Assembly (NCBI RefSeq): GCF_900112665.1
Contig: NZ_FOMN01000006.1
Location: 1-64,000 of the forward strand
DNA length: 64,000 nt
Source of the DNA: Lactobacillus bombicola
Lineage (GTDB): Bacteria; Bacillota; Bacilli; Lactobacillales; Lactobacillaceae
Reading direction: 5' to 3'
The notes beneath the pieces were generated by a model. That model searched no databases. It had not been told where the DNA came from and saw only the letters and a list, made by a program, of their open reading frames with translations. Each line of letters begins with the position of its first letter. Position 1 is the first letter of the stretch. The position numbers and the translations under genes were made by a program. Below, in pieces: positions 1-6,733 of this stretch.

Positions 1-143
1 ATCTAAGTGCGAAGCCCCCCTCAAGATGAGATTTCCCATACGAAAGTAGTAAGACACCTCAAAGACGATGAGGTAGATAGGCTAGGAGTGGAAGAGCCGT
101 GAGGTTTGGAGCGGACTAGTACTAATCAGTCGAGGACTTGACC
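1..143 (+). rRNA. 23S ribosomal RNA, 3' end (partial)
   Basis: The window opens inside the conserved 3' domain of 23S rRNA: the final helix sequence ending in gactagtactaatcagtcg and then aggacttgacc is recognisable. Only about 143 nt are present and the 3' end is placed by similarity to typical Firmicutes genes. 5S rRNA follows about 85 nt later. Confidence 0.93.
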
Positions 144-228
144 AAAAGCGAAGGCAGTCAAAGAAGAGAGTGGAACGGTTTTTTCGAAGGATAATATTTA
201 GTTTTGAGTGTAAAAGCTCAAAAAGAAG

Positions 229-345
229 TACGGTGGCAAGAGCAAGAAGGAAACACCTGTAACCATGCCGAACACAGAAGTTAAGCTTCTTAACGCCGAG
301 AGTAGTTGGTGGGAGACTGCCTGCGAGGGTAGGACGTTGCCGTGC
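229..345 (+). rRNA. 5S ribosomal RNA
   Basis: About 117 nt with the conserved core ccatgccgaacacagaagtt at about 266-285, flanked by complementary ends (tacggtggc / gttgccgtgc) that form helix I. It sits between 23S rRNA and tRNA-Val as in other lactobacilli. Ends may be off by a few nt. Confidence 0.94.
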
Positions 346-349
346 TTAT

Positions 350-422
350 GGAGGATTAGCTCAGCTGGGAGAGCATCTGCCTTACAAGCAGGAGGTCACA
401 GGTTCGAGCCCTGTATCCTCCA
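350..422 (+). tRNA. tRNA-Val(TAC)
   Basis: Full cloverleaf with acceptor ggaggat/atcctcc and anticodon loop cttacaa (TAC, reads GUA). First gene of the rRNA-linked array, 4 nt after 5S. CCA is not encoded. Confidence 0.95.
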
Positions 423-426
423 TTCC

Positions 427-499
427 GAGTCGTTAGCTCAGTCGGTAGAGCATCTGACTTTTAATCAGAGGGTCGACGGTTCAAGCCCGTCACGACTCA
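427..499 (+). tRNA. tRNA-Lys(TTT)
   Basis: Acceptor gagtcgt/acgactc; anticodon loop cttttaa (TTT, lysine). Second gene of the array, 4 nt after tRNA-Val. Confidence 0.95.
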
Positions 500-513
500 T
501 GGCCCCATTTTTT

Positions 514-595
514 GCGGGTGTGGCGGAATTGGCAGACGCGCTAGATTTAGGTTCTAGTGTTTTCGGACGTGTGGGTTCAAGTCCCACCACCCGTA
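514..595 (+). tRNA. tRNA-Leu(TAG)
   Basis: Class II tRNA with a long variable arm; acceptor gcgggtg/cacccgt, anticodon loop tttaggt (TAG, reads CUA). Confidence 0.94.
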
Positions 596-626
596 TTCGC
601 CAATATTATTACCATATTTACATTAT

Positions 627-699
627 GCCGATTTAGCTCAGTTGGTAGAGCATCTGTCTTGTAAACAGGGGGTCGTACGTTCAAATCGTATAATCGGCA
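627..699 (+). tRNA. tRNA-Thr(TGT)
   Basis: Acceptor gccgatt/aatcggc; anticodon loop cttgtaa (TGT, reads ACA). Confidence 0.95.
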
Positions 700-711
700 T
701 TACATATTTAT

Positions 712-783
712 GCGGAAGTAGTTCAGTGGTAGAACATCACCTTGCCATGGTGGGGGTCGCGGGTTCGAATCCCGTCTTCCGCT
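712..783 (+). tRNA. tRNA-Gly(GCC)
   Basis: Acceptor gcggaag/cttccgc with U discriminator as usual for glycine; anticodon GCC in loop ttgccat. Confidence 0.95.
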
Positions 784-793
784 TTCATTACTT

Positions 794-879
794 GCCGGGG
801 TGGCGGAATTGGCAGACGCACGGGACTTAAAATCCCGCGGTTGGTTTCAACCGTACCGGTTCGACTCCGGTCCTCGGCA
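794..879 (+). tRNA. tRNA-Leu(TAA)
   Basis: Class II tRNA; acceptor gccgggg/cctcggc (one G-U pair), anticodon loop cttaaaa (TAA, reads UUA), long variable arm. Confidence 0.95.
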
Positions 880-888
880 TATAATGAC

Positions 889-962
889 GCGCCCTTAGCG
901 CAACTGGATAGAGTGTCTGACTACGAATCAGAAGGTTGAAGGTTCAAATCCTTCAGGGCGCA
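889..962 (+). tRNA. tRNA-Arg(ACG)
   Basis: Acceptor gcgccct/agggcgc; anticodon loop ctacgaa (ACG). A34 in this tRNA is normally deaminated to inosine by TadA in bacteria. Confidence 0.95.
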
Positions 963-969
963 TTAATTT

Positions 970-1043
970 CGGGAAGTGGCTCAGTTTGGTAGAGCACCTG
1001 GTTTGGGACCAGGGGGTCGCAGGTTCGAATCCTGTCTTCCCGA
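970..1043 (+). tRNA. tRNA-Pro(TGG)
   Basis: Acceptor cgggaag/cttcccg; anticodon loop tttggga (TGG, reads CCA). Confidence 0.95.
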
Positions 1044-1080
1044 TTGTAATCTTTATTATTAATGGTTACATTTGTTTGTT

Positions 1081-1154
1081 GGCGGTGTAGCTCAGCTGGC
1101 TAGAGCGTCCGGTTCATACCCGGGAGGTCGAGGGTTCGATCCCCCCCGCCGCTA
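1081..1154 (+). tRNA. tRNA-Met(CAT), elongator
   Basis: Anticodon loop ttcatac. Lacks the GGG/CCC anticodon stem and C1-A72 mismatch of initiators and resembles the Bacillus elongator tRNA-Met. Acceptor G1 pairs with U72. The T-stem gaggg/ccccc carries an A50-C64 mismatch, because there is a run of seven C at 1141-1147. Confidence 0.88.
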
Positions 1155-1167
1155 TTTGTTCGACCTT

Positions 1168-1241
1168 GGACCTTTAGCTCAGTTGGTTAGAGCAGACGGC
1201 TCATAACCGTCCTGTCGTAGGTTCGAGTCCTACAAGGTCCA
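1168..1241 (+). tRNA. tRNA-Ile2(CAT), probable lysidine-modified
   Basis: Acceptor ggacctt/aaggtcc; anticodon loop ctcataa. The sequence matches the Firmicutes CAT tRNA whose C34 is converted to lysidine by TilS so that it reads AUA as isoleucine. Assignment as Ile2 rather than Met rests on remembered similarity. Confidence 0.82.
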
Positions 1242-1265
1242 TATGGCATGGTAATTTGTTAATAT

Positions 1266-1339
<74 letters not shown>

Positions 1340-1341
1340 TT

Positions 1342-1415
1342 GGTCCATTGGAGCAGTGGTTTATCTCGTCTCCCTGTCACGGAGAAGATCATCAGTTCGA
1401 ATCTGATATGGACCG
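1342..1415 (+). tRNA. tRNA-Asp(GTC) (copy 1)
   Basis: Acceptor ggtccat/atggacc with G discriminator; anticodon loop ctgtcac (GTC). Identical to 5921-5994. Confidence 0.95.
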
Positions 1416-1421
1416 TAAGAT

Positions 1422-1494
1422 GGCTCGGTAGCTCAGTCGGTAGAGCAAAGGATTGAAGCTCCTTGTGTCGGCGGTTCGATTCCGTCCCGCGCCA
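1422..1494 (+). tRNA. tRNA-Phe(GAA) (copy 1)
   Basis: Anticodon loop ttgaagc (GAA). Acceptor ggctcgg/ccgcgcc has a U4-C69 mismatch where other Firmicutes have A69. Identical to 6001-6073, so no copy in this window has an intact stem. Confidence 0.92.
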
Positions 1495-1511
1495 TTTTTT
1501 GATATTTATTT

Positions 1512-1582
1512 GCGGGTATAGTTTAGTGGTAAAACGAAAGCCTTCCAAGCTTTAGTCGCGAGTCCGATTCTCGTTACCCGCT
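1512..1582 (+). tRNA. tRNA-Gly(TCC)
   Basis: Acceptor gcgggta/tacccgc with U discriminator; anticodon TCC in loop cttccaa (reads GGA). Confidence 0.94.
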
Positions 1583-1586
1583 TTAG

Positions 1587-1660
<74 letters not shown>

Positions 1661-1671
1661 TCTAAATATAT

Positions 1672-1761
1672 GGAGACTTACTCAAGTGGCTGAAGAGGCG
1701 CCCCTGCTAAGGGTGTAGATCGGGTTATTCCGGTGCGAGAGTTCGAATCCCTCAGTCTCCG
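1672..1761 (+). tRNA. tRNA-Ser(GCT)
   Basis: Class II tRNA with long variable arm; acceptor ggagact/agtctcc, G discriminator, anticodon loop ctgctaa (GCT, reads AGC/AGU). Last gene of the first array. Confidence 0.95.
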
Positions 1762-1774
1762 CTATATAATAATA

Positions 1775-1808
1775 AAAGGCTGATACTTCAACGTATCGAG
1801 CCTTTTTA
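1775..1808 (+). terminator. Rho-independent terminator of the rRNA/tRNA array
   Basis: Hairpin aaaggctgatac / gtatcgagccttt followed by a T-run, 14 nt after the last tRNA. Confidence 0.85.
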
Positions 1809-1809
1809 T

Positions 1810-2500
1810 TTACTTTCGTAAGGAAAATGCACGGCAAAAAAGTAATTTACATGTTTAATTTTTGGATTAAAGCAATTACAGTAGCTTCGTGCTCGTTAAT
1901 AAGTCGTTTTTATGATGACGTTGCCTTGCACCTTAGATCATGACTAAGAGATAAGAAATAGGGTTTACTACTACGCCGGAAGTTTTAACTTAAATGTATG
2001 CTAATCTTTTTAATTAGATTTGATAACCAACAATCGTAAAAGAGGTTACGTTATTTTTATTTATGGAGCTAGTCTACTTACTGAAGGAATTAAAAGATGA
2101 TTAATTTTTTGATATACGAGGTCGAAAAAATCATTTACGTCAATCTATTAATTTGATCTTGCAACAGCTTGGAAGCGTTAAAAATACCAATTCCCAATTT
2201 TTTATTCTCTAGTAAAGAGCATAAAGGAAATTCGACCTCCATGCTTTTAAAAAAGGCGTACTGGGCTTGGTGGTACCAAGCAATTTGCCAATTGCGAAAG
2301 TGGGAGCATTTTTATCTCTACTGGCGATTTTGCCGCTAATCGCTTATTAGCAAGTATTTAGGGTGTTTTTGGTAATACCACAGAGCAAAATTGAATTTTT
2401 GGTTTGTTGCTAACAAATTGTTTTAAAATATGTTGAATAAAATTGCATGATTTAAAAATAGATTGGTCTAATTATTGTGAAATCAAAAAAATAGCTAAAA
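1810..2500. other. Non-coding or decayed region
   Basis: About 870 bases up to the MFS pseudogene have no intact gene. Short stretches look like former coding sequence, for example codons around 2117-2200 giving KNHLRQSINLILQQLG on the + strand and a run near 2270-2350 reading KVGAFLSLLAILPLIAY before a stop, but no family is recognisable. No tRNA or repeat was seen. Confidence 0.5.
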
Positions 2501-2501
2501 T

Positions 2502-2528
2502 AAAAAGCCCAGATTAATTGGGCTTTTT
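2502..2528. terminator. Intrinsic terminator, probably bidirectional
   Basis: aaaaagccca / tgggcttttt hairpin with A and T tracts on both sides. It could serve the leftward MFS pseudogene ending at 2684, or be a leftover of the decayed gene upstream. Confidence 0.7.
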
Positions 2529-2683
2529 ATCTGCTATCCAGATTTAATTTCACAAATTTATTTTGGGGACGATTGTTTGTTCTGATTTAGTGGCGTTTTT
2601 TGCCTACTTTGTTTAAGGTACATTATATTAAATTGGTAGTGGTATAAATTAAGGACGGTTAAATTGAATCAATTTATTTTTAG

Positions 2684-3927
2684 TTATGCTGCATTTTTAT
2701 TGATAGAATAACTCACCTTTACTATTGTTGCTAAAACCATTAAACAAGTTACACCTAATAGTGTTAATGTGATAGTAATACCGAACGAAGCAGTAATTGT
2801 AGTAAAAATAGTTGTCATAACTGGCGCAGTCACTACTAAAATCGTATTAAGCATTCCCATAGTTGATGACAAAATGTTTTGGTCGACTGTTTCAACAAGC
2901 CACTGTGTTAATTTAGGGCTAGCCGTACCAATAAATATTGCAAGGCTTGCCATGATTGGCAGATAAATGAAAATATTTTTAATAAGCATTGTACCAATAA
3001 CTACGATACTTAAAGCTGTTGAAATAATTGCGATAGTGAATAATGACATATTCTTGAATAATTTTGTGCCTACAATACTACCAAGTGCCATACCAGCAGT
3101 CATTACACCTCCTATTAGGGCAATCGTAAAACTGTATGTTCCAATGACCATAGAAGACTTATTACCGGCGATTACGATTGAAATTAAAGGTTCAATTGTT
3201 CCTAAAACTCCATTTAATAAAGCAATTACTAAAACGACTGCTAACAACCCCTTTGCCTTTTTTACTTGTTTGAATGATAAAGCAATTGTTTTAAAGAACC
3301 CCTCTTCATTAACTGACGTAGTTCCTTCTTGAGGACGAGTCTTGTAATAATTACGGCCGACGCTGGCAAAAAGGGCACCTGCCACTAGAAATGTTAAGGC
3401 GTTGAAGATTGCTAGACTGGAATAAGACATGAAAAGTATAAACCAGAACCAATGAATTGTGCAATCATATTGATAATACCGTTGATCCCACTAACAAATC
3501 CTTCAGCTTCAGCAACTTCATCATCTCCAACAATGTTAACAACTAGAGGCATTTGAAGGCCGTTAGAGTATGAGCCAGCGATATCTGATATTAAGTTAAT
3601 ACCAATAACAGCTAAAACTAGATTCCAACCAGCAAAGCCGCTGGCAAAAAGCAAGCCGACGATTAGATAGAGTCCAAAGCGTATAGCGGCTAACCAAACC
3701 ATTAATTTGAATTTATTTTTGGTACGGTCAGCTAAATAGCCACTAAAAACTTGTAGAATTTGAGGTACTGATTCTGAAATTGAAATCAGTGAAATAGCTA
3801 AGGCATAATTTCTTAATTTACTTGCATAAGTAATAAGTGCTAAGTAAAACAAAATATTGCCTGCACCAGATAGAAAACTGGCGATTGTAAATTTTCGATA
3901 ATCCTTGTTCTTTGCAAAAACGTCCAT
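2684..3927 (-). pseudogene. MFS transporter, disrupted by a one-base frameshift
   Basis: Two overlapping minus-strand frames together make one 12-helix major facilitator of about 414 residues. The N-terminal part (3412-3927) starts MDVFAKNKDYRKF and contains the helix 2-3 motif GYLADRTKNKFK. The C-terminal part (2684-3430) continues from FMSYSSLAIFNAL. The total span of 1244 bases is one short of a whole number of codons, and the frame switch lies near 3425-3440 (ggtttatacttttcatg read on the minus strand), so a single lost base explains it. Such MFS genes are often divergent from Rgg regulators, as here. A true pseudogene or a sequencing error are both possible. Substrate unknown. Confidence 0.85.
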
Positions 3928-3994
3928 AATTTTATAACTCCTAAATTAAATATTTTATACATTAAGTTATAACGTGTTTATAATAAGGAATAGC

Positions 3995-4019
3995 AAAAAT
4001 GTCGTATTTGAATGTTAAA
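3995..4019. repeat. Candidate Rgg operator, copy 1 (repeat of 4906-4930)
   Basis: 25-bp element with core gtcgtatttga (4001-4011) and ttaaa, located just downstream of a TATAAT box (3979-3984) and 34 nt before the rgg start. 21 of 25 positions recur at 4906-4930 behind the gene. Position relative to the promoter suggests a binding site for self-regulation; this is inference. Confidence 0.5.
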
Positions 4020-4052
4020 CGCCAAATTTGAATGAAATTAAGAGGATCACGA

Positions 4053-4907
4053 ATGACAATAGGACAATTGCTAAAGCAATATCGAATTGAGAGCTTGAAA
4101 ACTCAAAAAGAATGGGCTGGTAATACGATTAGTACATCATATTATTCAAAAGTTGAAAAAGACCAGCACAGAATTACAGCCGAGGATCTAATTGCATTAT
4201 TGCATGCTAATAACATTAAGCTGTGGGAATTTTTTGGCAGGCTTAGTCAAGAAGATAAAGTAAAATATGATGAAAACAGCGATATCGGCGAAGCAATTAA
4301 TGAAGCGTTTTATCATAATGATAAGGAACAGCTTAAGGATATTAAAAATGTCATTGCAAATAGCGAAATAGTTGATAAAGAAGATCAGTTGCTATTTATA
4401 GATGCACTTATAGCTTTAGTTGGCAATCACGTAGAAGATCTTGATGAAAAAGAACGAATTAAGTTGAAAGAAAAGATTTTTAATATTTCTAATTTTGACG
4501 AAAATAAATTAGATTTGTATTGTAACTTGATGCCATTTTATGATCTTGATAGCAACTTGTTAATAAGTCGGCGAGTGATTACGCAATTTTGCCATTCTGG
4601 GAGTTCGAATGTTCAAGAAACAATATTAGGAATAGAGATAAACATGTTAATTATGTGTATTGAGAAAAGTAGATATAAAGAAACAGAATTCTTTATTCGG
4701 ACAGCTGATCAAATTAGTACTAAACCAAATTTGTTTTTTTATAAAAACTGCATTTTTATACTTAAAAATATAGTGAATTATCACTATGAAAGAAAGGATG
4801 AGTATTTAAATAAAGCTCGAATGGCAATTGATCACATTAGTTCGTTAGGCATGCCGGAGTATAGCAAAGATATGAAAGACATTCTAGATAAGTATGGGAA
4901 AAATTAA
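4053..4907 (+). CDS. Rgg/GadR/MutR-family transcriptional regulator
   Basis: Cytosolic DNA-binding protein of 284 residues. An N-terminal helix-turn-helix (about residues 1-60, MTIGQLLKQYRIE...TSYYSKVEKD...ITAEDLIALL) is followed by a long all-helical domain that in Rgg proteins is built of TPR-like repeats and binds short peptides. The ATG at 4053 is chosen over 4032 because aagagga (4040-4046) lies 6 nt before it. It is divergent from the disrupted MFS gene and followed by a terminator-like hairpin and then very short ORFs. Known Rgg proteins respond to imported hydrophobic peptide pheromones or act as stand-alone regulators; the tiny ORF at 5015 makes the former plausible here. Confidence 0.85.
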   Translation: MTIGQLLKQYRIESLKTQKEWAGNTISTSYYSKVEKDQHRITAEDLIALLHANNIKLWEFFGRLSQEDKVKYDENSDIGEAINEAFYHNDKEQLKDIKNVIANSEIVDKEDQLLFIDALIALVGNHVEDLDEKERIKLKEKIFNISNFDENKLDLYCNLMPFYDLDSNLLISRRVITQFCHSGSSNVQETILGIEINMLIMCIEKSRYKETEFFIRTADQISTKPNLFFYKNCIFILKNIVNYHYERKDEYLNKARMAIDHISSLGMPEYSKDMKDILDKYGKN

Positions 4908-4950
4908 AAAAGTCGTATTTGATATTTAAAATTCAAATACAACTTTTTTA
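4906..4950. terminator. Terminator hairpin after rgg, also carrying operator-like repeat
   Basis: aaaaagtcgtatttga pairs with tcaaatacaactttttt and ends in a T-run. The left arm and loop (4906-4930) match 3995-4019 at 21 of 25 positions, so the element may both terminate rgg and bind Rgg upstream of the small peptide ORFs. Confidence 0.7.
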
Positions 4951-4978
4951 TTATCTTCTGTTAAATCGAAAATATACT
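4951..4978 (+). promoter_or_regulatory. Candidate promoter of the short peptide ORFs
   Basis: TATACT (4973-4978) preceded by only a weak -35 (ttatct, 4951-4956, 16-nt spacer). A weak -35 would fit an activator-dependent promoter with the repeat at 4906-4930 just upstream. Tentative. Confidence 0.4.
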
Positions 4979-5014
4979 TAAGCTACAAAGTTTAAAACAG
5001 AAGGAGAGGAAAAT

Positions 5015-5059
5015 GTGAATACATCAACTTTTGGTTGGATCATTATCATTCACTTCTAA
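5015..5059 (+). CDS. Candidate short hydrophobic peptide (SHP-like), 14 aa
   Basis: GTG-started ORF encoding MNTSTFGWIIIIHF, with a near-perfect Shine-Dalgarno aaggagagg (5001-5009) 5 nt upstream. An ATG overlapping it at 5013 is followed at once by TGA, so GTG is the only usable start in this frame. Streptococcal SHP pheromones, which act on Rgg regulators, share a C-terminal run of isoleucine/valine; the WIIIIHF tail recalls this. It is shorter than classical SHPs (about 20-30 aa), so export and processing would differ. Whether it is translated is unknown. Confidence 0.45.
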   Translation: MNTSTFGWIIIIHF

Positions 5060-5068
5060 GTGATAAGG

Positions 5069-5131
5069 ATGAAAAAAACGACGAAAAATCAAACATCAGG
5101 TAATTACAAATGGAGTGCTGATAAAATCTAA
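5069..5131 (+). CDS. Possible 20-aa basic peptide
   Basis: ATG-started ORF 9 nt after the previous one, encoding a lysine-rich peptide beginning MKKTTKNQTSG and ending YKWSADKI. Only aagg directly abutting the ATG could act as a ribosome binding site, so translation would depend on coupling to the ORF at 5015. It may instead be the tail of the untranslated region. Confidence 0.25.
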   Translation: MKKTTKNQTSGNYKWSADKI

Positions 5132-5185
5132 AATCACTAGTTTATAAATTAATATGAATAAAAAGGTTGGAAAGGAGAAACCAAT

Positions 5186-5218
5186 ATGACAAGATCCCTT
5201 AGAATTGGCCCACCATGA
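5186..5218 (+). CDS. Possible 10-aa leader peptide overlapping a terminator
   Basis: MTRSLRIGPP preceded by aaaggag (5171-5177) at good spacing. Its last codons form the left arm of a hairpin (ccacc/ggtgg) followed by a T-rich run at 5230-5242, the layout of a leader/attenuator. No intact gene follows before the tRNA array. Confidence 0.3.
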   Translation: MTRSLRIGPP

Positions 5219-5242
5219 TTTTCGGTGGTCTTTTTCTTTTTT
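5207..5242 (+). terminator. Weak terminator-like hairpin
   Basis: ccacc atgattttc ggtgg then tctttttcttttttt; closes the small-peptide region. Confidence 0.55.
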
Positions 5243-5498
5243 TAAAGACCTTATATGGTAGCGGATAGTTTGTTTGAAGACACCTGATTAATTCGTTAAC
5301 TGCTTGATTGTTTTGGCCGCAATACATTCTTCATCTTAGTAATTACTACTGATTATTTAGGTATAGCTTACCAAGAAGTTGAGAACTATAGGATAGCTGC
5401 TCGTGTCGCACATGTCTAGATTGTTGACCGGTTAAAAATAAAGAATAGGTTTTTAATGTTATATCTTAAGAAAAAAACAAATTTTTTTCAAAAAAGTC
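5243..5498. other. Intergenic region without gene
   Basis: About 255 bases of AT-rich sequence with no supported ORF, RNA gene or repeat before the tandem promoters of the second tRNA array. Confidence 0.6.
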
Positions 5499-5527
5499 TT
5501 GCAAGATCACTTTGAATCCTGTATTAT
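5499..5527 (+). promoter_or_regulatory. tRNA array promoter P1
   Basis: TTGCAA (5499-5504), 17-nt spacer, TATTAT (5522-5527). The following bases aaatagcgttgtg resemble those after P2. Confidence 0.7.
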
Positions 5528-5580
5528 AAATAGCGTTGTGAGTCAGCGTAATAGCTCAACTTAATTATTTTAAAAAAATG

Positions 5581-5609
5581 TTGACTTTCTTGCTTAAGTT
5601 AGGTATTAT
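5581..5609 (+). promoter_or_regulatory. tRNA array promoter P2
   Basis: TTGACT (5581-5586), 17-nt spacer, TATTAT (5604-5609), then aattaagcgttatg. Tandem strong promoters with a shared start region are typical of rRNA operons; here they drive only tRNA genes. Confidence 0.75.
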
Positions 5610-5645
5610 AATTAAGCGTTATGTGACATTGGTCATGGCAAATCT

Positions 5646-5717
5646 GACCCGTTGGTCAAGTGGTTAAGACATCGCCCTTTCACGGCGGTAACATGGGTTC
5701 AAATCCCGTACGGGTCA
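5646..5717 (+). tRNA. tRNA-Glu(TTC)
   Basis: Acceptor gacccgt/acgggtc; anticodon loop ctttcac (TTC). First gene of the second array. Confidence 0.95.
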
Positions 5718-5748
5718 TTACCACTAATATTTTGGTAAATTTACAATT

Positions 5749-5835
5749 GGAGGATTACCCAAGCGGCTTAAGGGGACGGTTTTGAAAACCGTTAGACGGT
5801 CTTGCCGTGCGTGGGTTCAAATCCCACATCCTCCT
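5749..5835 (+). tRNA. tRNA-Ser(TGA)
   Basis: Class II; acceptor ggaggat/atcctcc, anticodon loop tttgaaa (TGA). The discriminator appears to be U (5835) instead of the usual G of serine tRNAs. Confidence 0.92.
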
Positions 5836-5844
5836 TTATAATAT

Positions 5845-5918
<74 letters not shown>

Positions 5919-5920
5919 TT

Positions 5921-5994
5921 GGTCCATTGGAGCAGTGGTTTATCTCGTCTCCCTGTCACGGAGAAGATCATCAGTTCGAATCTGATATGGACCG
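5921..5994 (+). tRNA. tRNA-Asp(GTC) (copy 2)
   Basis: Identical to 1342-1415; anticodon GTC. Confidence 0.95.
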
Positions 5995-6000
5995 TAAGAT

Positions 6001-6073
6001 GGCTCGGTAGCTCAGTCGGTAGAGCAAAGGATTGAAGCTCCTTGTGTCGGCGGTTCGATTCCGTCCCGCGCCA
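6001..6073 (+). tRNA. tRNA-Phe(GAA) (copy 2)
   Basis: Identical to 1422-1494, including the U4-C69 acceptor mismatch. Confidence 0.92.
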
Positions 6074-6080
6074 TCAGCCT

Positions 6081-6162
6081 GGAGGAGTAGCGAAGTGGCT
6101 AAACGCGGCGGTCTGTAAAACCGCTCTCTCTGAGTTCGGCGGTTCGAATCCACCCTCCTCCA
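6081..6162 (+). tRNA. tRNA-Tyr(GTA)
   Basis: Class II; acceptor ggaggag/ctcctcc, anticodon GTA in loop ctgtaaa, extended variable arm. Confidence 0.95.
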
Positions 6163-6166
6163 TAAT

Positions 6167-6237
6167 AGGGATATCGTATAAAGGTAGTACATCGGTCTCC
6201 AAAACCGCTAGTGTGGGTTCAATTCCTACTATCCCTG
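6167..6237 (+). tRNA. tRNA-Trp(CCA)
   Basis: Acceptor agggata/tatccct with G discriminator; anticodon loop ctccaaa (CCA). The anticodon stem tcggt/accgc shows a U27-C43 mismatch. Confidence 0.93.
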
Positions 6238-6249
6238 TTAAAACTTTAT

Positions 6250-6323
6250 GGCGGAATTGGTGAAGGGGTTAACACACCGGTTTGTGGATCCGGCATACAT
6301 GGGTTCGAATCCCATATTCCGCC
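6250..6323 (+). tRNA. tRNA-His(GTG)
   Basis: Acceptor gcggaat/attccgc with encoded G-1 (6250) facing C73 (6323), the histidine identity pair; anticodon loop ttgtgga (GTG). Confidence 0.95.
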
Positions 6324-6330
6324 CTAGCAT

Positions 6331-6402
6331 TGGGATATAGCCAAGCGGTAAGGCACTAGACTTTGACTCTATTATGCGCTGGTTCGAATCCAGCTATCCC
6401 AA
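6331..6402 (+). tRNA. tRNA-Gln(TTG)
   Basis: Acceptor tgggata/tatccca; anticodon TTG in loop ctttgac. Charging is probably through Glu-tRNA(Gln) amidation, because gatC and gatA are present at 62814-64000. Confidence 0.95.
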
Positions 6403-6423
6403 TCTATTAATAAAATATTCGAT

Positions 6424-6494
<71 letters not shown>

Positions 6495-6536
6495 TTGGTT
6501 CAGTCATTGAGCTTTAAATTAATAAGTAGCTTTTAT

Positions 6537-6620
6537 GGCGGTGTGGCGGAATTGGCAGACGCGTCAGACTCAAAATCTGGTGTCCCTTGGGACGTATCGG
6601 TTCGACCCCGATCACCGCTA
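6537..6620 (+). tRNA. tRNA-Leu(CAA)
   Basis: Class II; acceptor ggcggtg/caccgct (G1-U72), anticodon CAA in loop ctcaaaa, reads UUG. Last gene of the second array. Confidence 0.93.
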
Positions 6621-6627
6621 TAATAAT

Positions 6628-6653
6628 TAGCCCTTCTGAAGGGCTATTTTTTT
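6628..6653 (+). terminator. Terminator of the second tRNA array
   Basis: tagccctt ctg aagggcta followed by seven T, 8 nt after tRNA-Leu. Confidence 0.93.
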
Positions 6654-6733
6654 ATAATTTTTTGCTTTTTTTCTTATATAAATTGCACAAGTATTAACTA
6701 ATCTTTATAATACCTTTATACGGAGGTATTCAA

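Noticed and set aside
265-939. ORFs overlapping 5S rRNA and the first tRNA genes
   Set aside because: They are open frames over structured RNA genes; the tRNA assignments explain the sequence fully.
2262-2290. Possible T-box antiterminator (ttggtggtaccaag)
   Set aside because: The ggtggtacc piece is part of a simple inverted repeat; no stem I, specifier loop or terminator could be found around it.
2769-3332. Two plus-strand ORFs inside the MFS gene
   Set aside because: Hydrophobic antisense shadows of the membrane helices; no RBS.
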